From positions 1 to 64,000 of the forward strand of contig JAJXTV010000018.1 in NCBI GenBank assembly GCA_021783515.1: a DNA stretch of 64,000 nucleotides, in the 5' to 3' direction. Positions within the stretch are counted from its first letter, which is position 1, and every line of letters begins with the position of its first letter. The position numbers were made by a program, and so were the translations under genes. The stretch is from Nitrospirota bacterium. Lineage in GTDB: Bacteria; Nitrospirota; Thermodesulfovibrionia; Thermodesulfovibrionales; UBA6898. A model generated the notes under the pieces. That model ran no database searches. It saw only the letters and a program-made list of their open reading frames with translations, and was not told the origin of the DNA. Positions 33,867 to 42,051 of the stretch are shown here, in pieces.

Positions 33867-34412
33867 ATGAGAAAGATACACACATACCGGCAGGCGATCT
33901 CGCTGCTCTTTTGTCTCGTCGCGCTCCTTCTGCTTGCCGGCTGCCCGTATGAATCCAGCGTGCCGCTTGGTCCGGCGACCGACGCAAAGATCGACGGAAG
34001 CCTGCTCGGCCGATGGAAATACGAGGACAAAAAAAGTAAAGCAACGGGGTTTCTTACCATGTCGAGGTTCAACAACTCCGAGCTGCTGATAGTCGTGGAA
34101 GAGGAGGGTAAGAAGGTCCCCGACATGATGAGGGCGTTTGCTACAAATGTCGGCGGGGAGAATTTTTTGAACGTGCAGGAGATCAAAGGCCCCTACGGCG
34201 ACAGGGCATGGATGTTCGTAAAATACAGGACAGGCGACTGCAGCCTCACCTACGGCGTGGTAAACGACTCGCTCGTCCCGGGGGGCGGGGACAAAAGCAA
34301 GCGGCTGACGAGCGGCCGGCTGTCCGACTTGATCAAAAAGAACCTCGGCAACAAGAAGGTCTTTGACGAGGAGACCACTCTCACCTGTGTCAAAACGGAG
34401 GGTACGAAGTGA
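33867..34412 (+). CDS. Hypothetical lipoprotein
   Basis: A 181-residue protein with a type II signal peptide ending in the lipobox LLAGC (Cys near residue 26). The mature part starts with a WKYED segment typical of small lipocalin-like or heat-resistance-type lipoproteins (LLGRWKYEDKKSKATGFLTM) and is mostly beta-rich. Function is unknown. It overlaps the methyltransferase gene by four bases (GTGA), so they are coupled. Confidence 0.8.
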   Translation: MRKIHTYRQAISLLFCLVALLLLAGCPYESSVPLGPATDAKIDGSLLGRWKYEDKKSKATGFLTMSRFNNSELLIVVEEEGKKVPDMMRAFATNVGGENFLNVQEIKGPYGDRAWMFVKYRTGDCSLTYGVVNDSLVPGGGDKSKRLTSGRLSDLIKKNLGNKKVFDEETTLTCVKTEGTK

Positions 34413-34969
34413 GCCACAGGGTCTGTCCATGGTGGCTGGGGTATCTGCTGGCGAGTCCTCTGAGGAGGCTCCTCCAGAACCCGACGGAGATTGTTAAGCC
34501 CTACGTAAGCGCAGGGATGAGCGTCCTCGACATCGGCTGCGGCATGGGATTTTTTTCTCTTCCGCTTGCGGAGCTGGTGGGCAAGAGAGGCAAGGTCATC
34601 TGCGTGGATCTGCAGGAAAAGATGATCGGCGGGCTCAGACGGAGGGCCGAAAAAGCGGGACTTTCCGACAGGATCGATGCGCGGGTATGCAATAAAGATT
34701 CGCTTGGAGTAAGGGATATTATTCATAAGATCGATTTTGCTGTCGCCTTTGCGCTCGTCCACGAGGTGCCCGATAAGGAGAGGTTGTTTTCGGAAATATA
34801 TAAGACGATGAAGGCGGCGGGGAAACTTCTGCTGGCAGAGCCGGCGGGGCATGTGTCGAAGACGGATTTCGGGAAGACCGTCTCGATCGCTCAGGCCGAG
34901 GGATTTGAACTGTTAACCGAACTCGATATACGGAGAAGCCATGCCGTTTTGCTGCAGGCACATGCTTGA
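34409..34969 (+). CDS. Class I SAM-dependent methyltransferase
   Basis: A 186-residue methyltransferase. Motif I is VLDIGCGMGFFSLPLAE near residue 38, followed by ICVDLQEKM near 63 (acidic residue contacting the ribose) and a motif-IV-like FAVAFALVHEVPDK near 115. The start of the protein (CPWWLGYLLASPLRRLLQNP) matches a small UbiE-like group found near lipoproteins; the substrate is unknown. GTG start overlaps the preceding stop. The 3' end overlaps a possible small gene on the other strand. Confidence 0.88.
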   Translation: MSHRVCPWWLGYLLASPLRRLLQNPTEIVKPYVSAGMSVLDIGCGMGFFSLPLAELVGKRGKVICVDLQEKMIGGLRRRAEKAGLSDRIDARVCNKDSLGVRDIIHKIDFAVAFALVHEVPDKERLFSEIYKTMKAAGKLLLAEPAGHVSKTDFGKTVSIAQAEGFELLTELDIRRSHAVLLQAHA

Positions 34970-35073
34970 CTGCTTCTCCGCGCTTTCCTCTTCCCCGGCA
35001 GCCTATGGCTGTATGCGGACGCGGCGCACGGCATCGTCACTGCTGCAAACAAAACAACCGCCAGGTAACGCAT
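34891..35073 (-). CDS. Possible small exported peptide
   Basis: A 60-residue frame with a clear signal peptide (MRYLAVVLFAAVTMPCAASA) and an unusually strong ribosome site, AAGGAGGAGG, before the ATG. The mature part is short, basic and contains two Cys (QACACS). Its last 26 codons lie opposite the 3' end of the methyltransferase gene. It may be a truncated exported protein whose original 3' part was lost, or a real peptide. Confidence 0.45.
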   Translation of the reverse strand: MRYLAVVLFAAVTMPCAASAYSHRLPGKRKARRSSQACACSKTAWLLRISSSVNSSNPSA

Positions 35074-35231
35074 GCTTCCTCCTCCTTTTCATGGTAGTTC
35101 TTGGTCGGTTAGACAAGCGGAGGGGAGAATTTGTTCCCGGACCGGGCCACAGGGATAGCTCCCCGCAGGCATACAACGACAGGGTAAATTCAGGGATCCC
35201 CGTTTGGCAGAGGTAAAAGAATCCTACCCTA

Positions 35232-36053
35232 TCACAGATCCAAAAAAGAAGGCAGGTTCAGAATAATTACGTCTTCTTCGCTGTCTCCGATCTTTTTCCT
35301 GCCGATTCCCTGGATCATCATCTTATCGATATCTCCCAATAAGGGGACATCTTTCACAATCTCGTCCATCTCTTCGAAGTATTTGATCGAGTCGGCGGAA
35401 AGGGCATATTTTTGGCCGTCATGGGCGACGACAACGGCGTATTCCTGATAGCTTTGTCTCATCTTTTCCTCGAAGCCGTCAAAGAGGGTCACCAACTTTG
35501 CCAGCTCATTGTTTTCTGCAGCATGGACCAGCAGTTTTGCCTCTTCTTTTCGACCTGCCCCCGTGAGTTCTTCCGCCTGATCGGCAAGTTTGTGGATGGC
35601 CTTATGCGGAGCATCAAACTGCGAAATATATGTGGCCAGCGCCAAAGTGTTGGGCCTATAGGTCTCGTACCATCTGCCGAAGGCACACCGATGAGGATTT
35701 CTTTCCACCGTTATATCCTTATCGTGTTCTACGGCTTGTTTTAATTCACCTATCCAGTTCAGGTGGTCCTGCTTCTTCACCATAAACGTCTGTACAAACT
35801 CGGTCACTTCCTCCTGCCGCGACTGAATAGACAATCTGATTCTCGTGTCTATTAACGGCACTGCCTCACCCATTAAATCTATCACCCCGCGGAGATAGCC
35901 GGGCATATTAGGCACAGACGTACAGGTGGGAGAGTCCACAATCTGAATGACATCGAAGTACGGCAATGCAAGCACATAATCCTTTGCCGAAAATACGAGA
36001 TAGGGGACTTCCTGCGTGCCTACACTGCCCTGTTGATCTAATCCATGTTCCAT
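35232..36053 (-). CDS. CheW-like protein with inserted CZB zinc-binding domain
   Basis: A 273-residue protein. Residues 15-90 are the first half of a CheW domain (YLVFSAKDYVLALPYFDVIQIV, then RGVIDLMGEAVPLIDTR). Residues 95-200 form a CZB domain with its zinc ligands H97, C123 (CAFGRWY), H150 and H154. The CheW fold resumes at 205-270 (YALSADSIKYF ... VIILNLPSFL). CZB domains sense zinc or oxidants such as HOCl in receptors; here it would act on the receptor-kinase coupling protein itself. GGAGGAG precedes the ATG. Confidence 0.82.
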   Translation of the reverse strand: MEHGLDQQGSVGTQEVPYLVFSAKDYVLALPYFDVIQIVDSPTCTSVPNMPGYLRGVIDLMGEAVPLIDTRIRLSIQSRQEEVTEFVQTFMVKKQDHLNWIGELKQAVEHDKDITVERNPHRCAFGRWYETYRPNTLALATYISQFDAPHKAIHKLADQAEELTGAGRKEEAKLLVHAAENNELAKLVTLFDGFEEKMRQSYQEYAVVVAHDGQKYALSADSIKYFEEMDEIVKDVPLLGDIDKMMIQGIGRKKIGDSEEDVIILNLPSFLDL

Positions 36054-36454
36054 ACAACTCCTCCATTGAGTCTCGAATATAAAACGCCGGAAACAGTATG
36101 TCCCGGCCCTTATTCAATGAAGCGACATCACGGGGCCTTGAGAAACATGCCCATAAGATACTTTACATGCGTGCTCTTTTGTCAAGGGAAAACAGCAGCG
36201 GAGCGCCCTTCACCTGAAGTCCGCTGTTGTAAAGCGCAATGTCGCAGATATCCCTGCGTAGACGGGAGAGGCAGAAGACGACGTGACGCCTTCCGAAAAG
36301 AGATGCGGATTTATGGAAGCAATACACAAAAAAAGGGGCGAGGACTATTTCCTCGCCCCTGCGGTTCAAGCTTAGAATAACGTTTGACAGAGGTCAACTT
36401 ATAACGATAATGGGAAGATTGTCGTTGTCTGCCCGCACCCGCCACGATGCCGAT
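36054..36454. other. Intergenic region between tex and the CheW-CZB gene
   Basis: A 401-base gap. The part next to tex holds that gene's terminator (36327-36360); the part near 36054 must hold the CheW-CZB promoter, though no strong hexamers stand out. A short minus-strand frame at 36163-36369 has no coding signs and overlaps the terminator. Confidence 0.5.
36327..36360 (-). terminator. Terminator downstream of tex
   Basis: On the minus strand AGGGGCGAGG pairs perfectly with CCTCGCCCCT across a seven-base loop, followed by seven Ts. Confidence 0.93.
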
Positions 36455-38728
36455 TCAGCCGCCGCTCTTCTTTTTGAACGCCTCGTAGAAGGGATTGTTC
36501 GCAAACTTCGGCGGTTTCTTCTCTTCCTTCGGCCTTCTGTCGGCCGCCTTTGTCTCCTTGGCGGTCCTGTCCCCGGAGCGGGAGGCCTCGGCCTTCGCTC
36601 CCGCCTTCATCGACAACTGGATGCGTCTTCTCTGGAGGTCCACCGCCAGTACGGTGACCGTCACCTTCTGGTGGACCTTGACCACCTCCGCAGGGTCCCT
36701 GACGAACCTGTCGGAAAGCTCGCTGATATGCACGAGCCCGTCCTGATGGACCCCTATGTCGACAAAGACCCCGAATGCGGCGATATTCGTCACGATCCCC
36801 GGAAGCCGCATGCCGGGAGTCAGGTCCTCGATCTTCCCTACTCCTTCCGCAAACCCGAACGGCTCGAACCGCTCGCGGGGGTCCCTTCCTGGCCTTGCGA
36901 GTTCCGTCATGATATCGTTCAGGGTCGGCATGCCGACGGTCTCCGTAAGGTACCGTGAAAGATCGATCTTCTTGCGGAGGGCATCTTCCTTTACAAGGTC
37001 GACGACGAAGCATCCGATATCGGTCGCCATCGCCTCGACGATATTATAACTCTCCGGATGGACCGCGCTTGCGTCGAGCGGGTTTTCGCCTTCCCTGATC
37101 CGGAGAAAGCCCGCCGCCTGCTCGAACGCCTTCGGGCCGAGGCGCGGCACTTTCAGCAGTTCCCGCCGGGAGGGGAAAGAACCGTGTTCATTTCTGTACT
37201 CGACAATGCCCTTTGCGAGCTGAGGCCCGAGCCCCGACACATAGGTAAGGAGCTGCCTGCTTGCGGTATTCAGCTCGACCCCGACGCTGTTGACGCAGCT
37301 CATGATGACGTCGTCGAGGCTCTTCTTCAGCCTGTTCTGGTCGACATCGTGCTGGTACTGGCCGACTCCGATCGACTTCGGATCGATCTTCACCAGTTCG
37401 GCGAGGGGGTCCATGAGCCGCCTTCCGATCGAGACCGTGCCCCGGACCGTCACGTCCTGGTCGGGGAACTCGTCCCGGGCAGTCTCGGAGGCGGAATAGA
37501 TCGACGCCCCGCTCTCGTTCACCATCACGACGACGATTGCCGAAGGAAGTCCCAACCCCCTGACGAAGGATTCGGTCTCCCTCCCCGCAGTGCCGTTTCC
37601 GACGGCGATCGCCTCTATTTCGAATCGTCCGCAGAGCTCCCTGATCTTCTGCCCGGCCTCCCCCGCATTCTTCTCCGAAAAATGGGGATAGACGGTGTCG
37701 CTGTGGAGCAGCTTGCCCTGCCTGTCGAGACAGGCGACCTTGCAGCCGGTCCTGAACCCCGGGTCGATCGCAAGCACGTTCTTCCTCCCGAGGGGTGCCG
37801 CAAGAAGAAGCTGTCTGACGTTTTCGGCGAAGACGCGTATCGCCTCTTCATCCGCCCGCTTCTTTGCGACCAGCCTCACCTCCGCCTCCATCGAAGCCGA
37901 TAGCAGTCTCCTGTAGCCGTCATGTACGGCGGTCTTCACCTGCCCCGACGCCGGTCCGCTCCCCTTTACGAATATCCCTTCGAGCAGGGCGAGCGCCTCT
38001 TCTTCGGGCGGCAGGACGCGCAGGATCAGAAACCCCTCGCTCTCCCCCCTGCGGATCGCAAGGACCCTGTGGGAAGGGGCCTTGGCGATCGGCTCCTCCC
38101 ATGCATAATAATCCCGGTATTTGATCCCCGTCTCCTCCTTGTCCGAAATGACCTTTGACCTCATGATGCCCCTGCCGGCAAAGAGGTCCCTCATCTTTTC
38201 CCTTGCCGTCTGGTCCTCGCTCACCCATTCGGCGATGATGTCCCGTGCGCCGGCCAGCGCCTCCTCGGCAGAGGAGACGCCTTTCCCCGCGTCGATGAAG
38301 GCTGCCGCCTCCGCCCCCGGATCCATCTCCTCTTGGGAGAAGAGCCTCACGGCGAGCGGCTCGAGCCCCTTTTCCTTCGCAACCGTCGCCCTCGTCCTGC
38401 GCTTCGGCCGGAAGGGAAGATAGATATCTTCGAGCACGGAAAGCGATGCGGCGGATGCGATCTTAGCCTTCAGCTCGTCGGTGAGAAGCCCCCGCTCCTC
38501 AAGGGAGCCGAGCACCGCCTCCCGCCGCTTGTCGAGCTCGCTCAGCTGTTCGAGTCTGTCCCGGATGGCGGCGATCACCACCTCGTCGAGGCTCCCGGTC
38601 GCCTCCTTCCGGTACCGGGCGATAAAGGGCACCGTCGCCCCCTCCTCGAGCAGGGCCGCGACGGCGCCCGCCCCTGAGGGTTTGATCCCGAGCTCCTTCG
38701 CAATTATGGATATATGCAGATCGTTCAT
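36455..38728 (-). CDS. tex: Tex-family RNA-binding transcriptional accessory protein
   Basis: A 757-residue Tex protein with the full domain order: N-terminal helix-turn-helix and helical region, YqgF/RNase H-like domain (VLAIDPGFRTGCKVACLD near 325), helix-hairpin-helix pair (about 490-560) and a C-terminal S1 RNA-binding domain (about 645-715: GIVTNIAAFGVFVDIGVHQDGLVHISEL). It ends with a Lys-rich tail. Tex helps clear or rescue stalled transcription complexes in the cytoplasm. GAGGAGA precedes the ATG. Confidence 0.97.
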   Translation of the reverse strand: MNDLHISIIAKELGIKPSGAGAVAALLEEGATVPFIARYRKEATGSLDEVVIAAIRDRLEQLSELDKRREAVLGSLEERGLLTDELKAKIASAASLSVLEDIYLPFRPKRRTRATVAKEKGLEPLAVRLFSQEEMDPGAEAAAFIDAGKGVSSAEEALAGARDIIAEWVSEDQTAREKMRDLFAGRGIMRSKVISDKEETGIKYRDYYAWEEPIAKAPSHRVLAIRRGESEGFLILRVLPPEEEALALLEGIFVKGSGPASGQVKTAVHDGYRRLLSASMEAEVRLVAKKRADEEAIRVFAENVRQLLLAAPLGRKNVLAIDPGFRTGCKVACLDRQGKLLHSDTVYPHFSEKNAGEAGQKIRELCGRFEIEAIAVGNGTAGRETESFVRGLGLPSAIVVVMVNESGASIYSASETARDEFPDQDVTVRGTVSIGRRLMDPLAELVKIDPKSIGVGQYQHDVDQNRLKKSLDDVIMSCVNSVGVELNTASRQLLTYVSGLGPQLAKGIVEYRNEHGSFPSRRELLKVPRLGPKAFEQAAGFLRIREGENPLDASAVHPESYNIVEAMATDIGCFVVDLVKEDALRKKIDLSRYLTETVGMPTLNDIMTELARPGRDPRERFEPFGFAEGVGKIEDLTPGMRLPGIVTNIAAFGVFVDIGVHQDGLVHISELSDRFVRDPAEVVKVHQKVTVTVLAVDLQRRRIQLSMKAGAKAEASRSGDRTAKETKAADRRPKEEKKPPKFANNPFYEAFKKKSGG

Positions 38729-38920
38729 CGTCTCTCCTCAGTCAGTTAGTGCCGCGCTTCCGGCAGACAAAAGGCCCTTGGTTCTTCGGTATCGGGATAA
38801 AGTCCGACAGACATGCGCAGAGGACGGCTACGTCTTTTCGTCACGCTTAGCTTATCAAAAAATGAAAACCGGCGTAAACCTTTCCGGATGACAGGCGCAG
38901 GAAGGGGCGCCCTGTCCTTC

Positions 38921-39103
38921 TCAGAGCGTATTGAGATAGGCGAAGGACGGCATGCGGCCCATCGGCTGCTTGAGCTGGAAGCGGATGCTTTCTGCAGTCG
39001 CCGGGTGGCCGCTGATCGGCAGCCTCGGCCTCTTGAGAATGCCCTTCAGCCCCGGTCCGACGATCGTCCTGGCACTGTCGGGGTCATGGCAGCAGATCGT
39101 ATC
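38921..39103 (-). pseudogene. Relic of a class I cytochrome c gene
   Basis: A 60-residue frame with no start codon reads like the C-terminal two-thirds of a mono-haem cytochrome c: CCHDPDS, VGPGLKGIL, LPISGHPATAESIRFQL, then MGRMPSFAYL, where the Met would be the sixth haem ligand. The haem motif is broken: the position four before His is Thr instead of Cys, and a stop codon lies six codons upstream of that His. It therefore looks like a decayed gene fragment. It lies in the 520-base gap between tex and the VKOR gene, which holds nothing else recognisable. Confidence 0.6.
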
Positions 39104-39248
39104 TTAACCGGCATGTCGCCTCCCTCCCGCTTATTGTACCACCACTCCCGGCGTTATTTTCCCTCACAAAAATGTCTGGGATGCCGTATAATCCCGTTAT
39201 TTTAATGCCTGGTCACTATTTGACGTCGATGAGGTAAAATAAAGGGTA

Positions 39249-40154
39249 ATGACAGTCCTTAAGGGCAGAAGATACCGTTACTCGTTCCTCGCCGCGTCGC
39301 TCCTCGGCACTGTTTACCTGATGGTCGAAATTATTCTCAAATATCTCGGAAGCGAGGGCCTCTGCCGGACCGAAGGCTGCAGGATCGTTGCGCAGCAGGC
39401 CAGGTTCGGGGACCTCTCGATTCTCCTGATCGGCGTCTTCACCTTTGCCCTGCTTTCGGTGCTGGCGTTTCTTGCCCTGCGCAGGGACAGGCCGACCGTG
39501 GATAAGGTCGTCAATCTCATCCTGATCGTCTCTCTTGCGGCAGAGGGTTTCTTTACCGGTTATCAGGCATTTCGTATCCAGACCGCCTGCCTTTTCTGCC
39601 TCATCACCCTTGGTTTCTTCCTCGTGCTCGCCGGGATGCGCCTTCTTTCCGGGGAGAGGGACATCCTTGCCGGCCTTTTATCGTTTGCAGGAGTGTTTGT
39701 CCTGTTCTGGCTCATTCTCCCTTCTGGCGGCGCCGTTCCTCTCCCGCAGGATGAGATGGTCCTTTTCTACAGCCAGGACTGCAAGTACTGCCAGGAGGTC
39801 ATAAAGGAGATCGAGTGCGCAAAACTGAAAATACGGCACCTTCCCGTTTCCGACTATTCGGGGACGCTCAAGGCCGTCGGGATCGAGCACGTCCCCACCC
39901 TTCTGGTCAACCGGGGGGCCCAAAAGCTTCTCCTCACCGGCAAGGAGGCGATCGACAATTACCTTTTCTGCAAGCCTGGAGAGACTAAACCTCAACCAGG
40001 GGCGGGGTCATCGGCAAAAGAACAAGGGAAAGATATTCTGAAGAAAGAACCGGAAGCCCCGGCGGACAACCTGCTGAAGAGCGGCAAAACTTCCGGGTTG
40101 CTGGATCAGCCGCAGGATGAGGGCGTCTGCCAGGAGGATGTCAAATGCAAATAG
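39249..40154 (+). CDS. VKOR-domain thiol oxidase fused to a thioredoxin-like domain
   Basis: A 301-residue protein. The first 150 residues are four or five membrane helices of the vitamin K epoxide reductase family, with loop cysteines (LCRTEGCRIV near 38-44) and the active CxxC in TACLFCLI near 115. A periplasmic thioredoxin/glutaredoxin-like domain follows with SQDCKYCQEV (CxxC near 178-181) and the cis-Pro in EHVPTLLV. Such fusions oxidise protein thiols using quinone, replacing DsbB/DsbA. A hydrophilic tail ends in more cysteines. AAGGG precedes the ATG. Confidence 0.87.
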   Translation: MTVLKGRRYRYSFLAASLLGTVYLMVEIILKYLGSEGLCRTEGCRIVAQQARFGDLSILLIGVFTFALLSVLAFLALRRDRPTVDKVVNLILIVSLAAEGFFTGYQAFRIQTACLFCLITLGFFLVLAGMRLLSGERDILAGLLSFAGVFVLFWLILPSGGAVPLPQDEMVLFYSQDCKYCQEVIKEIECAKLKIRHLPVSDYSGTLKAVGIEHVPTLLVNRGAQKLLLTGKEAIDNYLFCKPGETKPQPGAGSSAKEQGKDILKKEPEAPADNLLKSGKTSGLLDQPQDEGVCQEDVKCK

Positions 40155-40167
40155 CGGCGTATGTCAG

Positions 40168-40200
40168 GAACGCCGTGTGTGTGAGGCGTTCGGCCTTTTT
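40168..40200 (+). terminator. Terminator after the VKOR fusion gene
   Basis: GAACGCC (40168-40174) pairs with GGCGTTC (40185-40191), followed after CGGCC by five Ts. Confidence 0.75.
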
Positions 40201-40224
40201 GTCTTCTCCCTTTTGACTGAAGGA

Positions 40225-40647
40225 TCACTTCCCGGCCTTTGAGATGAACCAGACGAAGGTGCTTTCAAAGGTGACTTTCTTCTCCTCGTCGACGACCTTC
40301 ACCATGACGTCCACAAGGGTCCGTCCCTTTTCCGAGAGCTCTTTCTTTGCCCTCATAACGCTGTCTGCGTCGATGAAGCCTGTTGAATACAGTCTTCCCT
40401 TCGCCGGGTTTTTATATTTGACCTCGACCCTCCTCACCACCGGGAGATAGGCCCCGTTCCAGTCGCCGAAGTTTCTTTCCAGGATCTCCCCGCTTGAGGC
40501 CTCCGCCAGCGCATATTGGGCGGACGCATGGACAGTGCCTAAATGATTCTGATATTTTTGATCGTCTTCGAGCATAAGGATCGTGTCGGGCAGGTCCGAC
40601 CCCTTTATCAGGAGGACCTTGTTGAAAGGCAGGTCTAAAACGTTCAT
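40225..40647 (-). CDS. Hotdog-fold thioesterase-like protein (DUF4442 type)
   Basis: About 140 residues with the hotdog-fold pattern: NHLGTVHASAQYALAEASSGEI near 38-60 is the central helix region, and VRRVEVKYKNPAKG and VTFESTFVWFI form the sheet. It resembles PaaI/YiiD-C-type proteins acting on acyl-CoA or acyl-carrier thioesters; the substrate is unknown. AAAAGG five bases before ATG 40647 favours that start over an ATG at 40662. It converges on the VKOR gene. Confidence 0.72.
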   Translation of the reverse strand: MNVLDLPFNKVLLIKGSDLPDTILMLEDDQKYQNHLGTVHASAQYALAEASSGEILERNFGDWNGAYLPVVRRVEVKYKNPAKGRLYSTGFIDADSVMRAKKELSEKGRTLVDVMVKVVDEEKKVTFESTFVWFISKAGK

Positions 40648-40890
40648 CTTTTCCTTTTGCATGAGCTAATGATGATAGCAGGTAAGGAGCTGCTCTTACA
40701 AGGACGCCGGCATTCATGAGGCCCCCATCTGTCCGCGTGTTATTCATGTCCCGCTTGGGCCGGTTCAGCAGGAAGGAGGCCCTCACATGCCGCAGACGGC
40801 GTTCGCGACATTTGACAAAACAGCAAACGAGTGGTCCAATGTAAGTGAGACAAGACCTATTCACCATCATGTGATGGGCGGAGGTGCGGC

Positions 40891-41190
40891 ATGAAAAGAC
40901 TGATCGCCACGTTGTTTCTTTTCTCCGTAATCATATCGCTGTTGGGCGGTTGCACATACTATTACCCTTATGACTACGACCGCTATTACTACCCGGACAA
41001 TTACGGTTTCATCGCTCCTTTTTACTATGATTCTCCCTACGGCTACTACTCGTTTTCACCATATCCTTTGCCCTATCCTTATGATGGGTACTACAATTAC
41101 CCCTCCCCGCGGTATTATTTTGGCGAAAGTCCGGAAGAATATACGGAGCGGCACTTCCAGCCGGGCGGGCAGCCAGGTGGAGAGAAATAA
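40891..41190 (+). CDS. Small tyrosine-rich lipoprotein
   Basis: A 99-residue protein with a type II signal peptide and lipobox LLGGC near residue 21. About a quarter of the mature part is Tyr, with Pro, Gly, Asp and Ser between them in a loose YxYY/PY pattern, so it is probably unstructured and surface- or periplasm-exposed. GGAGGT precedes the ATG. No family function is recognised. Confidence 0.75.
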   Translation: MKRLIATLFLFSVIISLLGGCTYYYPYDYDRYYYPDNYGFIAPFYYDSPYGYYSFSPYPLPYPYDGYYNYPSPRYYFGESPEEYTERHFQPGGQPGGEK

Positions 41191-41219
41191 GGGGCAAGCC
41201 CCTTTCTTTAAGAGCCCAA

Positions 41220-41395
41220 TAACTGAGCCGACTCCTCACATCCTTTCTGATGCAAGAGGATTCGACAGAGCATGGCGGCGGGAATACAGGACTTCACGAG
41301 GAATTATGGCTCCGTCAGGGTCTTTGGGAGTGCCTTCCGATGCGCTAAGAACTCGCTACGAAAGGCTTTTCGGGCCGCCCCAGTCAATAGCCGGG
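41220..41395 (+). repeat. Dispersed ~200-bp repeat, copy C
   Basis: Carries the same ordered blocks as the other copies (ACATCCTTTCTGATGCAAGAGG, AGAGCATGGCGGCG, GGACTTCACGA, GCCTTCCGATGCGCTAAG, CGAAAGGCTTTTCGGGCC). The terminal GTTGCA/TGCAAC hexamers are not intact and the C-rich right side is shortened, so it is a worn copy. It occupies the gap between the Tyr-rich lipoprotein and the CNB-domain gene. Confidence 0.78.
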
Positions 41396-41400
41396 CAATC

Positions 41401-41922
41401 TTATTTCAGATTCATGGCACGCAGACGCCGGGCTTCGATCCCGGCAATCTTACTCATGAGCATATAACCCAATCGCGGGCGCTTCTTCATAAGACTGGTA
41501 AGCGCGGCATTGTTCAACTCGATCAGAAGGCTCCTTTTGAGGACAATCACGTCCGCACTGGCCGGCAGCGCATCAAGGAATTCGACCTCTCCGACAAGGG
41601 ATTGCGTGGGAAGAGTGGCAACGAGCTTCCCGCTTACCTTAACCTCCGCCTGGCCTTCGAGTATGATGAACATCTTGTCCGAGGCCTTCCCCTGCTCGAT
41701 AATGCGATCACCTTCTTGGGCGTGCCTCAAAGTCGCCGCCGCCTTCAGGGCGGCCCTCTCGTTGTCGGTCAGTCCTGCAAACAGTTTGGCCTGCTCCAGC
41801 GCCCTGGACAGCTCCGATGTTTTTGTCTTCTCTGCAGCAAACGATTCGGCCGCAAAATTCCCGGCCATCACAAGAATAACCACGACTGCCAAAAACAAAC
41901 GTGCTGCCTGTCTCGTAACCAT
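41401..41922 (-). CDS. Exported cyclic-nucleotide-binding-domain protein
   Basis: A 173-residue protein with a signal peptide (ARLFLAVVVILVMAGNFAAESFA) and a cupin-like cyclic nucleotide-binding domain: LRHAQEGDRIIEQGKASDKMFIILEG near 65-90, then a phosphate-cassette-like LVGEVEFLDALPASADV. The usual Arg of the cAMP cassette is not clear (ASADV in place of R-S/T-A), so ligand binding is uncertain. It has no output domain. AAGGGGAA precedes ATG 41922. Export of a CNB domain is unusual. Confidence 0.78.
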   Translation of the reverse strand: MVTRQAARLFLAVVVILVMAGNFAAESFAAEKTKTSELSRALEQAKLFAGLTDNERAALKAAATLRHAQEGDRIIEQGKASDKMFIILEGQAEVKVSGKLVATLPTQSLVGEVEFLDALPASADVIVLKRSLLIELNNAALTSLMKKRPRLGYMLMSKIAGIEARRLRAMNLK

Positions 41923-42051
41923 AAATTCCCCTTTCACGTAAAAGCGGTAGGTCAGCCGACTCCGGAATTCACCGTCCCGTTTCGGCGGTTATGTCCCTTG
42001 CCCGTCTTGTCTTAGTCAAAATATAATGAATGTCGATATTATATAGGAACA

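Noticed and set aside
36163-36369. Small minus-strand gene between tex and the CheW-CZB gene
   Set aside because: It overlaps the tex terminator and has no ribosome site or recognisable features.
41272-42015. Plus-strand frame across repeat copy C and the CNB gene
   Set aside because: It starts inside a repeat and then runs antisense to a gene with a clear signal peptide and domain.
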